Notes: generated by a model not told the origin, from the sequence alone. Counted from the stretch's first letter, positions 8,324 to 17,019 are shown. The stretch: 64,000 nt of DNA from Candidatus Manganitrophaceae bacterium (GCA_016200325.1 JACQEZ010000009.1:90766-154765), one strand, 5' to 3'. Translations and numbers: made by a program.

Positions 8324-10204
8324 TTATTTCGGCTTGATCTTCGGGTTGATGATTCTCCCCATCTCGTGGATAAAATATGACGGTTCCCTCACCTCGTTTT
8401 GCACATACCGGGAATGGGTGATGTAGACCCGATCTTTGGCCCGCGTGATGCCGACATACATCAGGCGTCTCTCTTCTTCGATGCTCCCTTTCACATGAGG
8501 CAAGGTTCCCTGAAGGGCGCCGATCACAAACACGACACGAAACTCCAATCCTTTTGCGCCATGCAATGTAATCAGTCTGATGCCTTTTTTCTCCTTTGGC
8601 ACCCCACCCTGGATCGCCGAGATCGCCATCTCGTTTAGGAAATTGATCAGATTCGGGCCGGCGCTCAGCTCGAATTGGTCGGCCATCTGAGCGAGTTCCT
8701 TTAAATACCCAATCCTCTTATTGACGTCCTCCTTTCCTTTACAAAATTTCTGAAGGTGGGCGACATAACCGAATTCGACCGCGGCGGCCCGCATGAGATC
8801 CGAAATACAGAGGTCGGCCATTCTGTTTCTCAGCCGATCCAAACGCTCGAAGAGCCGAACGAGCCCTTCTCTCGCCTCTCCTTGGACATATTCATTCTCG
8901 ACCGCCATTTCAGCCGCATGATTCAGGGAAACTCCCTCCCGCTCCGCCAGGTCCTCCAAGAGATCGGCAACCCGGGCGCTGACCCCAGACTCCAACTTGA
9001 GTAAGCGCTCATACGCCGATGTGTTTTCCGGAAGGGCGACCGCGGTGATCAGGGCCAGCATATCTCGGACCTCCCGATGATCGTAGAAGGAGCGGTCTCC
9101 CGCTTTGCGGCAGGGAATACCCAGGCGATTTAAAGCCCCTTCCGCCTGGGCCAGCTGAACATGACGCCGGGCAAGAATCGCGATCTCTTCGGGAGGAATG
9201 CCCCGTTGAAGATGCGCCTGAATTTCCCGCGCGACGAACTCTCCCTCTTCGGTCTCCGACCCAAACCCTCTAATTTCGATGGTCCCTTCTTCTTCCCTGA
9301 CAGAGGAAAGCTCTTTTTGAAACCGTGTAAAGTTGTTCTTGATCAACGCCGCCGCCGCGGTCACGACCAACCTCGGAAGACGGAAGGTTGCATTCAGCGT
9401 GATGATTTTCGGAGAGAAATCGGCGACAAAATGTTTTAGGACGTCCGGGGTGGCCGATCTGAATGAATAAATCGACTGGTCGTCGTCTCCCACAACTACG
9501 ATCCCCCGGTCCTTTCCCAGAAGGGAGATCAGATGGTACTGCGCGAGGTCGACGTCCTGAACTTCATCCACGATCAGATGATTCCAGAGCGCGCGGACCT
9601 CGCCCAATATCGCCGCATCCTCGGTAAAGAGCCGAAGGGTGAGGTAGATTAAATCATTGAAGTCGATGCATCCTTGAAGACGCATCCGCTCCTGATAGAG
9701 GTTGAATATTTCGACGAAATCGCTTTTCTCCTGAGCCAGGCCTTCTGAAGAACTAAATTGAGCCTTTACCCGGCCGATCCGGCCGCCGAGTTCGGTCAGA
9801 TCCAAAGCGGCCTCATTCAGACCGAGTTGCCGAATGGTGTCTTTGAGAATTTTGTTTGACTGCTCGGTGGAAGCGATGTTGAACGCCCCGCTGTATCCTG
9901 CGAGCTTGTGAATATGCATTCTCAGAATCTGCGCGCAGGCGCCGTGGATTGTTCGGATCCAAGAGAGACGTTTGCCGCTCAAGAAGAGAATTCGGTCCCG
10001 CATCTCTTGGGCTCCCCGGTTGGTGAAGGTAATGCCGAGAATCTTTTCAGGATCCTCGCCCTCCTGTACCAGTGCTGCGATCCGGGTCGCGATCGTATGG
10101 GTCTTCCCCGTTCCCGGGCCGGCGAGCACCAAAAGCGGACAGCCTCGAGAAAGCGCGGCCTCTTTCTGCTCAGGGTTGAGTCGTTCCAGATTGAGCGCTT
10201 CCAA
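8324..10204 (-). CDS. UvrD/Rep-family superfamily 1 DNA helicase
   Basis: A 626-residue ATP-dependent 3'-5' DNA helicase. Q-motif LNPEQKEA and Walker A GPGTGKTHTIATRI are at the N-terminus. Motif II is DEVQDVD, motif III GDDDQSIYSFR, motif V TLHGAKGLEF and motif VI YVGITRAKDRVY. It is shorter than chromosomal UvrD (about 720 residues) and lacks an extended C-terminus. No ATG is near the N-terminal motif; a TTG at 10204 preceded by GGGGGG is the probable start. It overlaps the end of the primase gene by 35 bases, so the two are translationally linked and likely replicate or process element DNA together. Confidence 0.9.
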   Translation of the reverse strand: MEALNLERLNPEQKEAALSRGCPLLVLAGPGTGKTHTIATRIAALVQEGEDPEKILGITFTNRGAQEMRDRILFLSGKRLSWIRTIHGACAQILRMHIHKLAGYSGAFNIASTEQSNKILKDTIRQLGLNEAALDLTELGGRIGRVKAQFSSSEGLAQEKSDFVEIFNLYQERMRLQGCIDFNDLIYLTLRLFTEDAAILGEVRALWNHLIVDEVQDVDLAQYHLISLLGKDRGIVVVGDDDQSIYSFRSATPDVLKHFVADFSPKIITLNATFRLPRLVVTAAAALIKNNFTRFQKELSSVREEEGTIEIRGFGSETEEGEFVAREIQAHLQRGIPPEEIAILARRHVQLAQAEGALNRLGIPCRKAGDRSFYDHREVRDMLALITAVALPENTSAYERLLKLESGVSARVADLLEDLAEREGVSLNHAAEMAVENEYVQGEAREGLVRLFERLDRLRNRMADLCISDLMRAAAVEFGYVAHLQKFCKGKEDVNKRIGYLKELAQMADQFELSAGPNLINFLNEMAISAIQGGVPKEKKGIRLITLHGAKGLEFRVVFVIGALQGTLPHVKGSIEEERRLMYVGITRAKDRVYITHSRYVQNEVREPSYFIHEMGRIINPKIKPK

Positions 10205-11198
10205 TATATCCCCCCTTTCTGATGTATTCGTTGATATCGCATCCAGCCGGCAGATGCAGCTTTAGACACAAGCTGTTTCTCCGGTGCAGCTCCTCCCCGA
10301 CCCATGCCGCGGCTTTTTCGCCGGCGGGATCGGGGTCCAGGCAGAGGACCACTGTTTTGCCTGCAAAGAGATCGAGCCAATGCTCGTCAAAACCCCACGT
10401 TCCGGGACTGCCGATCGCGGGAAATCCAGATTGGAGCATCGTCAGGGTATCGATCTCCCCCTCGCAGATGAAGAGGACCGACGATTCCGCGATGAGGTCA
10501 TGGTGATAGAAATAAGCGGCCCGTTCGGTCATCGCAAATCGCTTCACCCTCTGTGTGACCGCTTCCTCTTTGGTCAAAAGGCACCGGCCTTGAATCGATT
10601 GAATCCTTCCCTCGATATAGTAGGGAAAGAGAAGGAAAGGGAGCTGCTGTTTGGCGAAAATGTAAAAGTGCGTCAACCCAGCCGCCTTCAGGATCTCCAA
10701 CCCATATCGATCCCGAAACCTCCGATAAGCCGAAAGGTACCGATCGGGAGAGAGATACCCGACTTTCATCTTCTCGATGGTCTCTTTTCGGATTCCGCGC
10801 GACGCGAGATATTGAACCCCCGTCTCCTCCACCGGCGCCGCATTCATGAACGCCTGAAGGAGCTCGCTCTTCCTCTCCGGACTGATGGACACTGCGTCCG
10901 TCGACCGCGCCTGGACCCTCTCTGAAGGATACCGCTCCCTTCCTTCCTGAAGAAAGGAGATCGCCTCTTTAAAGTCGAGACCGAGGACCTGCATGACCAG
11001 GTCAATGACCGATCCCTCGACACCCCGGCAGACGTAACAGTGAAACTGGTTTTTATTGAGGTTCAACCGGAGGGAAGGGTTGCGATCGGGTTTATGCGAG
11101 AAACAGTGGGCCAGCTGTCCCTTTACCTCCAATCCAAGGCGTCTTGCGACCTCCTGGATCGGGATTTCCTTTATTTCATCCAATGGTTGTGAGATCAA
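10170..11198 (-). CDS. DnaG-type primase, CHC2 zinc finger plus TOPRIM
   Basis: A roughly 342-residue protein. A CHC2-like zinc-binding region lies near the N-terminus (LAHCFSHK ... FHCYVCRG). The TOPRIM core follows in the second half (LFICEGEIDTLTM for the catalytic Glu, then CLDPDPAGEKA for the Asp pair). This is the layout of DnaG-type primases and of the primase parts of plasmid and phage replication proteins, without the C-terminal helicase-binding domain. A TTG at 11198 with GGGAGG five bases upstream is the preferred start; another TTG at 11234 is possible. It is coupled to the helicase gene downstream. Confidence 0.8.
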   Translation of the reverse strand: MISQPLDEIKEIPIQEVARRLGLEVKGQLAHCFSHKPDRNPSLRLNLNKNQFHCYVCRGVEGSVIDLVMQVLGLDFKEAISFLQEGRERYPSERVQARSTDAVSISPERKSELLQAFMNAAPVEETGVQYLASRGIRKETIEKMKVGYLSPDRYLSAYRRFRDRYGLEILKAAGLTHFYIFAKQQLPFLLFPYYIEGRIQSIQGRCLLTKEEAVTQRVKRFAMTERAAYFYHHDLIAESSVLFICEGEIDTLTMLQSGFPAIGSPGTWGFDEHWLDLFAGKTVVLCLDPDPAGEKAAAWVGEELHRRNSLCLKLHLPAGCDINEYIRKGGYIGSAQSGTTQP

Positions 11199-11261
11199 AT
11201 GAACCTCCCGGAGGCAGGCCCTTGCGAAAGGCAAGGACCTACCTCTCTGAATGATTTCAAT

Positions 11262-12809
11262 TTAGAATCCTGCATCCAGTATTTGTCCGGTCGGTTTTCT
11301 GACGACCGAAAGTTGTGGAGGAAGGTTGGAGGCTCCCTTTTCCTTCTTTTGGCATTCTCGGCAGAGCGCTTTTTGGAAATGCTTGAGTGAATATCCTTTT
11401 ACATCCGGCGAGAGAAGGCCCCGGCAAGATGAGCAGCGTTCCCATGGAGAGATTTTATATTCCTCGATCGATCGTTCTAGGTTTCTGAGCTCGTCGAGGG
11501 TAAGATCGCTCATCCTCGTCTTATGAAGCCGGCCCGTTTGAAGATTGATAAAGTCCATCGGAACCGGTCCCCGGGGTTCGACTTCGTTCTGGATTTTCGT
11601 TCTGAAGTGTTCTATCTCACCTTCCGTATGGCTCGCGGGAAACAGCGGAATCGATTTTGCCTTGTCTTCGCCCTCTGATGACGCCGGACGTTCCTCATTG
11701 ACCTCCGGTGTGACGGTGGTCGGGGGTTCGATTTTACGGTCGGTTGGAATATCTTTCTTATCGGCTCCATCCACTGGCTTAGGCTCTGAAGAAACGGCCG
11801 GGACACTGATTCCAGGATCCCCGGCAGCGGGACGATTCGGCGCCATCGGCAATTGAAACGATCCACTGATGTCGAAACCCGCGTGTTTCACCATTAAATC
11901 CGACAGGGGCAGTTCCGGGCAGTCGATTCCGAAAAGCCACTGTTTCAGCCGGATCTTTGTTTTCTTCTTTGCGTCCCAACCTGCGACTTCCAACTCGTAT
12001 TTAAAAAGCCAGAACGGGATTCCGATGAGAGAGCCCCCCGCCTTGGAGAGCGCTTTGTTGAAACGGACGATCTTTTCCATGACCCCTCGGACGGAATACC
12101 ACGAGCTCGTCGGAAGCCTCCAGATGTCCGTTCCAGGCACGCCAACGATGAGGAAGTTCATCAGTCCGGAGAGCCTGCAATACCCGTTTTGATAGACCGG
12201 GCACTCATCTGGCACGCAGGGGAATTTCTTCAACGTTCTCCGAAACGGACGGTTCGGCGTACTCCCATTGTCTTCGGGTCCGTCCAGGCTCGTATCCCGG
12301 GTCGCGATCAACTGTCCGTTGATCGGCTCGGAGGAACAATAAAGCCCCCGTTTTTTAAACGCCATCAACTTATGCGGAATAATCTTCCACCAATTGTTGT
12401 CGGTAAAAATAATCCGAAGGCGTTTGATCTCCCCTTTCTCATTGGCATAGAGTTCCCGTATCCGGTCTGCCGATTGCGGGTCGCTCTTGCACTCCGTCCC
12501 GTACACCGAAAAATACCCGACGTTTTTCGGTTTGAGCTCTTTTCCGATCACCTTTTCGATCTCTCGCGGAGAAATATTCTCCTTCATCATCTTCTGATAA
12601 ATCGCGAGTTCGTTCGGAGTCAAACGATTCGGCTCCTCTTCCTTCGGAACTTTAATCCCGGGGCGTAGAACACCGGCGCACGATCCGGATTGGCGATCTT
12701 CCAGGATCGATTCAGGCTCGCGGAACATCTCTACCTTTCCGTCCGCCGCCGCGTCGCTGAAATGGATGAAATCTTCTTGCGGTTTAGCTGCAGCGACTGT
12801 CGATTTCAC
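11262..12809 (-). CDS. zinc-binding protein resembling phage Gp3/RDF family
   Basis: A 515-residue protein starting at GTG with GGAGG upstream. The central part has FPCVPDECPVYQNGYCRLSG followed by DIWRLPTSSWYSVRG. This Cys pattern and W-x-TSSW strand resemble the Gp3-like family, which includes phage recombination directionality factors that switch serine integrases to excision. Similar proteins on integrative elements are often annotated only as metal-binding. A second zinc ribbon (CSSC ... LCREC) lies near the C-terminus. No serine integrase is visible in the window, so the directionality-factor role is inference. It lies just upstream of the primase and helicase genes. Confidence 0.5.
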   Translation of the reverse strand: MKSTVAAAKPQEDFIHFSDAAADGKVEMFREPESILEDRQSGSCAGVLRPGIKVPKEEEPNRLTPNELAIYQKMMKENISPREIEKVIGKELKPKNVGYFSVYGTECKSDPQSADRIRELYANEKGEIKRLRIIFTDNNWWKIIPHKLMAFKKRGLYCSSEPINGQLIATRDTSLDGPEDNGSTPNRPFRRTLKKFPCVPDECPVYQNGYCRLSGLMNFLIVGVPGTDIWRLPTSSWYSVRGVMEKIVRFNKALSKAGGSLIGIPFWLFKYELEVAGWDAKKKTKIRLKQWLFGIDCPELPLSDLMVKHAGFDISGSFQLPMAPNRPAAGDPGISVPAVSSEPKPVDGADKKDIPTDRKIEPPTTVTPEVNEERPASSEGEDKAKSIPLFPASHTEGEIEHFRTKIQNEVEPRGPVPMDFINLQTGRLHKTRMSDLTLDELRNLERSIEEYKISPWERCSSCRGLLSPDVKGYSLKHFQKALCRECQKKEKGASNLPPQLSVVRKPTGQILDAGF

Positions 12810-12825
12810 AGGCCCTCCTTTCGAT

Positions 12826-13128
12826 TTATATTAGTGAGTTGTACTTTCGGTCAAATTTTTCGACCAAGCCGTTCGGCAGCGGTCCGTTCGGATCCAGCCG
12901 AAGGCGGTTTACCACCTTTGAGAATCGCGTTCGCCGGTCCTTCCGGATCAAGCGAAAGAGCTCCTTTTTCGCCGCTTCCAAATGTCCCCGCATCCGATCG
13001 TGAATTTTCGGATCGGCGCGCTTAAGAGATTGGCAAAATACAATATTGCAAATGGCGTCTGAAAACAGGCGCTCTGGCGCGATGCTTATTCGTTGATCTG
13101 ACCCTACAACTGATCTATTTTTCCTCAT
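12826..13128 (-). CDS. small basic hypothetical protein
   Basis: A 100-residue basic, probably helical protein with no recognised domain. GAGGAT six bases before the ATG supports the start. The gene ends 16 bases before the GTG of the Gp3-like gene, so the two are probably cotranscribed. The C-terminal half (KKELFRLIRKDRRTRFSKVV) is very positively charged, which could suit nucleic-acid binding. Confidence 0.55.
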   Translation of the reverse strand: MRKNRSVVGSDQRISIAPERLFSDAICNIVFCQSLKRADPKIHDRMRGHLEAAKKELFRLIRKDRRTRFSKVVNRLRLDPNGPLPNGLVEKFDRKYNSLI

Positions 13129-13149
13129 AGAGCGATCCTCATAAGAAAA

Positions 13150-13186
13150 GCAGACCCCGGGAGGATTCTCTCCGCCCGAGGTCTGC
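13150..13186 (-). terminator. intrinsic terminator after small protein copy 1
   Basis: GCAGACC ... GGTCTGC arms enclose a GC-rich imperfect stem and are followed on the minus strand by TTTTCTTAT. It lies about 60 bases past the stop codon of the 54-residue gene. Confidence 0.75.
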
Positions 13187-13246
13187 CAGTCAATTTCCCG
13201 TTTCCTCCGTTGAAGCTTGCGCCCCTTCGGTTAGGAGCCTCTTATT

Positions 13247-13411
13247 CTAGAAGCTCCATATCCGGCATCCTTGAGAATCGATTGAAAAGTTGTGGATCCG
13301 ATCCGGCTGGCGCTGCCCCTTCTGAAAACAGAGCGGCGAGCTTCCTTTCCCTGTCGGTCCATTCCCCTGCCATTTTGCGAGAAATCTGCCTCCGATCGAA
13401 GATCTTTTCAT
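13247..13411 (-). CDS. small conserved protein, copy 1
   Basis: A 54-residue protein with an ATG at 13411 preceded by GAGGAGG at seven bases. Its core (GGRFLAKWQG, SSPLCFQKGQRQ) matches the product at 19939-20136 (GGKFLARWNG, SSPLCYQRGQRE) residue by residue. That similarity shows that this frame is the real one even though a longer frame overlaps it. Both genes sit about 45 bases downstream of copies of the same repeat module. The function is unknown; a small, basic, single-Cys protein could bind nucleic acid or protein partners. Confidence 0.7.
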   Translation of the reverse strand: MKRSSIGGRFLAKWQGNGPTGKGSSPLCFQKGQRQPDRIHNFSIDSQGCRIWSF

Positions 13412-13452
13412 GGGTATTCCTCCTCGTCATGTTTTTGTGTGGTTACTGATTT

Positions 13453-13565
13453 CGATTGACAAGAAGGCCCCAAACCAGTAGACTAAAATCTGAGTTGAAA
13501 ATGGTCTCCTGAATAAGGGGCCTTCGAAGGGGTCAATCAGTTCGAGCTGGTTGATCCCTTTTTGT
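13453..13565. repeat. promoter/terminator repeat module, copy A
   Basis: This is one of two closely related ~115 bp copies; the other is at 20179-20296. On the plus strand it has TTGACA (13456-13461), a 17-base spacer, TAGACT (13479-13484), and a 12-bp hairpin (13529-13558) followed by five T. A second inverted repeat (AAGGCCCC at 13464, GGGGCCTT at 13517) straddles the -10 region. In the minus direction the outer arms also act as a terminator ending in CTTCTTG. It provides the stop codon of the gene at 13533-13760. Confidence 0.8.
13491..13563 (+). ncRNA. candidate small RNA from repeat copy A
   Basis: A transcript of about 75 nt is predicted by a consensus-like promoter upstream and a strong intrinsic terminator. 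The two copies keep AATGGTCTCCT and AAGGGGCCTTC unchanged but differ in the loop of the terminator hairpin, as expected for RNA under structural constraint. The UCUCCU stretch is complementary to Shine-Dalgarno sequences, which suggests mRNA targeting. This is inference. Confidence 0.45.
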
Positions 13566-13760
13566 TTTCCTCGCGCTTCCCTGAAGGAGTCGATGGATCC
13601 GAATTTCCCGCAGATATTCCTTCCCCTCAGGAAACGCGAACTCTTCCTCCCTTCGGACGAGCTTCAAGCCGGCCGCGGCCCTTCGAATATAAACCCTGGC
13701 CTTTGCCGCTTCGGTCGATAACACATCTTCGTTCGGGGTTGCTGTACAAGTCATCGTCAT
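13533..13760 (-). CDS. small hypothetical protein, C-terminus encoded by repeat A
   Basis: A 75-residue soluble protein with no recognised domain. AGGAGG precedes the ATG at ideal spacing. The last dozen residues (KTKRDQPARTD) are encoded by the terminator hairpin of the repeat module. The gene at 20264-20575 ends with a near-identical tail (KRDQSAVTD) for the same reason. The tails are therefore by-products of the repeat and not shared function. Confidence 0.55.
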   Translation of the reverse strand: MTMTCTATPNEDVLSTEAAKARVYIRRAAAGLKLVRREEEFAFPEGKEYLREIRIHRLLQGSARKTKRDQPARTD

Positions 13761-13794
13761 TTAATACCTCCTTAAGTTTAAAAGTTTGCTTTGT

Positions 13795-13977
13795 CTACTG
13801 GGCGAATGAAAAGCCCACGTGTCGATATCGCGAGCGATTTCCGCTAAGCCGGATCGCCGGTCTGTTCGTCGTTCCGGGATCCCGCCCGCACTGGACGCAC
13901 CTTCCCCGCTCAAAAGATCCCTCCTCTGTATGAACAGGTTCATTGACGACATTCCCACCACATCGATTGCATCTCAT
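13795..13977 (-). CDS. small zinc-ribbon protein
   Basis: A 60-residue protein with two CxxC knuckles, MRCNRCGG at residues 3-6 and RCVQCGRD at about 27-30. This is a classic short zinc ribbon. AGGAGG lies seven bases before the ATG. It is the first gene of the minus-strand series that includes the 75-residue protein. Its partner is unknown; such ribbons often bind nucleic acid or mediate protein contacts. Confidence 0.6.
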   Translation of the reverse strand: MRCNRCGGNVVNEPVHTEEGSFERGRCVQCGRDPGTTNRPAIRLSGNRSRYRHVGFSFAQ

Positions 13978-14376
13978 TTGATACCTCCTTTAATTAGCCT
14001 CCCGGGAAATCCGAGAAGGGCGCTTTGTTAGACCGCTTGACAGCCAAGCGGAACGGTTGATAAACTCTGGGCATGACAGCCGAAGAGAAATTCTTAATTG
14101 CCGTTTATTCCAAAGAAGTCTTTGAGGGGAGCCGAATTCGGCAAGACCCTCCGGTCTGTTGTGGCCGAGAATCGATCTTTTTAAAACCAAGGTTTTCTTT
14201 AAGGAAGTGTCTACATTTGGCAGGAGATACACCCTCCTGGAGCCGGTTTGTCCAGGGTGCGGTATAAGAATCGAAGCTACTGCTTGTACAATTCATTGAT
14301 TCGTCGCTGAAGATACTGTCTTACACTTTCTTGGGTCAGCTATTACTCATCTCGACTCCACTGCATACTTTTAGCG
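13978..14376 (+). other. 399-bp region without a firm gene, possible gene remnant
   Basis: No complete gene is convincing. A plus-strand TTGACA lies near 14037 with ATAAAC about 17 bases on, then an ATG at 14073. In a different plus frame, 14126-14299 reads open and ends with FGRRYTLLEPVCPGCGIRIE before a TGA at 14297-14299, a plausible zinc-ribbon C-terminus without a start codon. Two plausible halves in different frames suggest a decayed small gene. Divergent promoters for the flanking genes should also lie here. Confidence 0.3.
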
Positions 14377-15540
14377 ATGCAATTAATCTCAAACACCGAC
14401 TCCTCAAATCCCGAAGACCTCACTAAGAACACTGCGGAGCAATTTATTGGAAATCATTTGAAAATGATCCGCCAATTTTTGGCCTCCTCCGACCAGGTTT
14501 TAATCGCAAGCCCATTTTTGTATCGCGACTTCGGTCCCCTCTTTAAAGACTTAACTCTTTCGGGGCTTAAAGATTTAACCCTCGTGACAACATGCAGGCC
14601 CTGGAAAGACGACCAACTCGTTAAGCCGTACTCGATTAGAAGTTTTGTCGACTCGCTTCGATCGTGCAGCTCTATCAGGTGGCCTGTTATACATATCGAT
14701 CAGAAATTACACGGGAAGGTTTACCTATTTAAGAAAAACGGAAAATACACAGACGGTATCGTGACATCGGCGAATCTGACTGGGAAAGGGCTCGACGGCA
14801 ATCATGAATGGGGCGTTCTCATCAACGACCCGGAGATATTGACTCGCCTAGAGGCCCAGATCATCGCCGGCGTCGATTATGTTTCGATCAGGGAAGATGG
14901 GCTGAAGATGCTCTGTGACACAGTTGATATATTTAATCGCGCCAATAAACAAACTACAAAACCTCCAGAAATCGACATTGATATCGGTCTCGACAACATC
15001 CTCAATCACTACTGCACCCCAAGCGAGGGAAATCATAATATCGTTCTTAGGAAAGGCGCTCAGTATTTCATTAAGGTCTCCGGGGTCACGGGTCGACCAA
15101 TCCTCCCGATCGATCGACGCCCTTTCGACCAACCCCACGCTGAATTATCGTTTGCCAAGCAGCCGAAGAACCTTCGACTCGGGGACTGTCTATTGGAAGT
15201 TGCGGTGGGAGAGATGTGCTTCCTGAGTTATTATGCCTGCGCCAGCGCCGTTCGTGAACGGACCGACCAGGAACGCAGGCAGGACGCGGACTGCGCAAGA
15301 TGGCCATTCTATATCTACGCCAATAACCTTTCATTGGCCTATGGCAAGATTTGGTTTGACCAACCTCTATATTATGACCAAGTTATATCCGATTTCAAAA
15401 CGGCCTTCCCGAATATCGATATCACGCCTTCTGGTAAAGAGGATTTCAAAGGCGCCATTCAATTGGGTCATAGTTATATCCGAGTGACCGACGAATTCGG
15501 AAAATTTGTAAGAGAGAGGTTAGACAAAGCTGGTCCATAA
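14377..15540 (+). CDS. phospholipase D-type nuclease-like protein
   Basis: A 387-residue protein whose N-terminal half has one PLD-superfamily active-site motif. The pattern is HGKVYLF followed by TSANLTGKGL and NHEWGVLI (about residues 110-150), giving the conserved His, Lys and Ser/Asn. A single motif is typical of nuclease members, such as BfiI-like restriction enzymes, which dimerise to form one active site. The C-terminal ~200 residues are unrecognised and could choose the substrate. It is one of only two solid plus-strand genes left of 53 kb, so it was probably acquired separately. No Shine-Dalgarno is evident. A defence role is plausible. Confidence 0.65.
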   Translation: MQLISNTDSSNPEDLTKNTAEQFIGNHLKMIRQFLASSDQVLIASPFLYRDFGPLFKDLTLSGLKDLTLVTTCRPWKDDQLVKPYSIRSFVDSLRSCSSIRWPVIHIDQKLHGKVYLFKKNGKYTDGIVTSANLTGKGLDGNHEWGVLINDPEILTRLEAQIIAGVDYVSIREDGLKMLCDTVDIFNRANKQTTKPPEIDIDIGLDNILNHYCTPSEGNHNIVLRKGAQYFIKVSGVTGRPILPIDRRPFDQPHAELSFAKQPKNLRLGDCLLEVAVGEMCFLSYYACASAVRERTDQERRQDADCARWPFYIYANNLSLAYGKIWFDQPLYYDQVISDFKTAFPNIDITPSGKEDFKGAIQLGHSYIRVTDEFGKFVRERLDKAGP

Positions 15541-15622
15541 AAAGGCTTCCAACCGACGCCTTCACAGGATGTGGTTGGGTTAGATGTGATCTCCGATTCG
15601 GTATGAACCGGGCTTCGTTCCT

Positions 15623-15928
15623 TTAGACCTTTTGTACTCTTTGGTACTGTCCATTGATGATCTGATGCTCTACGAATTTATTGCCGTAATTCTCTCGACC
15701 ATCGCGGAGCACCTCGTCAATCATCGCCGCAGGCAGAGATATTTGGAAGGATTCCAAAACGTCCAAAAAACCCTGAATCGATTTTGGATGAGACTCTTCT
15801 TCATTTAAATTTGAATATAGAAATCGCTCCTCTTCATCCTTGCACTCCGGGTTTTCGATGAACATAAAAAATCCCTGTAGAGGACGATCCCAGCCAAAAT
15901 AGATATCGATCGGCTCTTCCTGGTGCAT
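15623..15928 (-). CDS. conserved small hypothetical protein
   Basis: A 101-residue acidic soluble protein starting MHQEEPIDIYFGWDRPLQGF. The short IYFGWDRPLxGFF block resembles a family of small proteins of unknown function on bacterial plasmids and accessory DNA, as far as I recall. No catalytic motif, signal peptide or Cys cluster is seen. Its Shine-Dalgarno is weak. It is convergent with the PLD-type gene. Confidence 0.5.
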   Translation of the reverse strand: MHQEEPIDIYFGWDRPLQGFFMFIENPECKDEEERFLYSNLNEEESHPKSIQGFLDVLESFQISLPAAMIDEVLRDGRENYGNKFVEHQIINGQYQRVQKV

Positions 15929-16011
15929 GGTTCTGAAAAGATGTTTTGAAATAGCGCCACCTCCGGTTAATTTATTGTTTCGTTTTCATCTTCAATTGCC
16001 TAAAAGTCAGC

Positions 16012-16052
16012 GTGGGGCGTTAGCGGATCAAGAAGGAATCCGCTAACCCCAC
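16012..16052 (-). terminator. strong hairpin after the lipoprotein gene
   Basis: GTGGGG-CGTTAGCGGAT pairs with ATCCGCTAA-CCCCAC around a short loop, starting 24 bases after the stop codon. On the minus strand a modest CTTTTAG tract follows. It probably terminates the lipoprotein transcript. Confidence 0.6.
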
Positions 16053-16075
16053 CCGACCTGCCGTTCTCTTCCTAT

Positions 16076-16744
16076 TCAACGGGTCGTTAACTCAGGCAAG
16101 CCCTCTTTCGAGACGAAAGGAATCGCGTTTAAACGCTCCGCATACTCCTTGAATTTTGGATCTCCCTCCTTTTCCTTCAGAAAGGCCTGCAGAATGGAGC
16201 GATTGACCATTGCGACCAATCCCGCGTAATCTTCTCCGATCACGCTCAGGACAGAGACCGAGGTGGCCTTTTCGCGATCGATCATCATCGTGGAGCCTTT
16301 CAAGCGATCGCCCGCAAGAATTTTCATCGCCATCCCGGAACGGCCCTCCTCGCGAAAGTGGACCAAAATCAATTTCCCTTCCGAAGGACAATCGTCCGAG
16401 CAGACGATGACGGTCCGGTCCAATCCAGCGGCGTATCCCCGGGTTGCGCGTACGACTTCAGTCTGAAATGCCGCCTTAATCACCGCCTCTTGTTCCTTTT
16501 TCGCCGGCGTGATCTCAGCTGAGACTTTAATCACGTCGTAACCCGCGAAGACCGGTGTGATACCGCTCATTTCTTTGGCCATGTTTCCGGCCTCATACCC
16601 TACGACCCCGGCGCGTCCGGCGTGATAGGCGTTTGTCGCTCCCGACACCGCCTGGAAGGCGCCGAAACAACCCTGCAGCGCCCCGGCCAGGAGGATCCAT
16701 AAAGCCACCCCTGCCATTTGAATGACCTTTCTTTCCGTTTTCAT
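16076..16744 (-). CDS. putative lipoprotein of unknown function
   Basis: A 222-residue protein starting at 16744, where GGAGGT lies six bases upstream of the ATG. The N-terminus is a lipoprotein signal peptide: MKTERK, then a hydrophobic stretch and a lipobox ending ALQGC at about residue 26. The mature protein should be anchored in a membrane and face the periplasm. The following ~190 residues contain a mixed alpha/beta region with two Cys (VCSDDCPSE) and no recognised motif. The same frame continues upstream without a stop (next entry), so a longer product is possible. The regulation and partner are unknown. Confidence 0.65.
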   Translation of the reverse strand: MKTERKVIQMAGVALWILLAGALQGCFGAFQAVSGATNAYHAGRAGVVGYEAGNMAKEMSGITPVFAGYDVIKVSAEITPAKKEQEAVIKAAFQTEVVRATRGYAAGLDRTVIVCSDDCPSEGKLILVHFREEGRSGMAMKILAGDRLKGSTMMIDREKATSVSVLSVIGEDYAGLVAMVNRSILQAFLKEKEGDPKFKEYAERLNAIPFVSKEGLPELTTR

Positions 16745-16936
16745 CCTGATACCTCCCTTTTTGAATGTGACATCCTGTCTTTCCCCGCAATAGACGCAAC
16801 GATAGGTTTTCTCGCTCTCTTCCCAGAAAAGCGCCACCACGAAACGTGTCCCCTCCGGACCTCCCGTCGCGCAATGAACGCAAGCGCCGCGGGCCCGAAG
16901 CTGATTGATCTCTTTCTCACTTCGCTTCAAACGCAT
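16745..16936 (-). other. in-frame zinc-ribbon coding extension ahead of the lipoprotein
   Basis: From an ATG at 16936 the frame runs without a stop into the lipoprotein. The 64 residues contain CVHC at 19-22 and CVYC at 47-50, a well-formed zinc ribbon, and a GAGGA lies upstream. Translation from here would bury the lipoprotein signal inside a 286-residue protein. Either the gene has two nested starts or a zinc-ribbon gene has lost its stop codon. Confidence 0.45.
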
Positions 16937-17019
16937 ATTTTAAACGTCCTCAAGGTTTTTGACCCTTCGCTCGACTGAAAGAGAATCTTCCGGGTCGGAG
17001 CGATATTCGAGCGGAGCGA

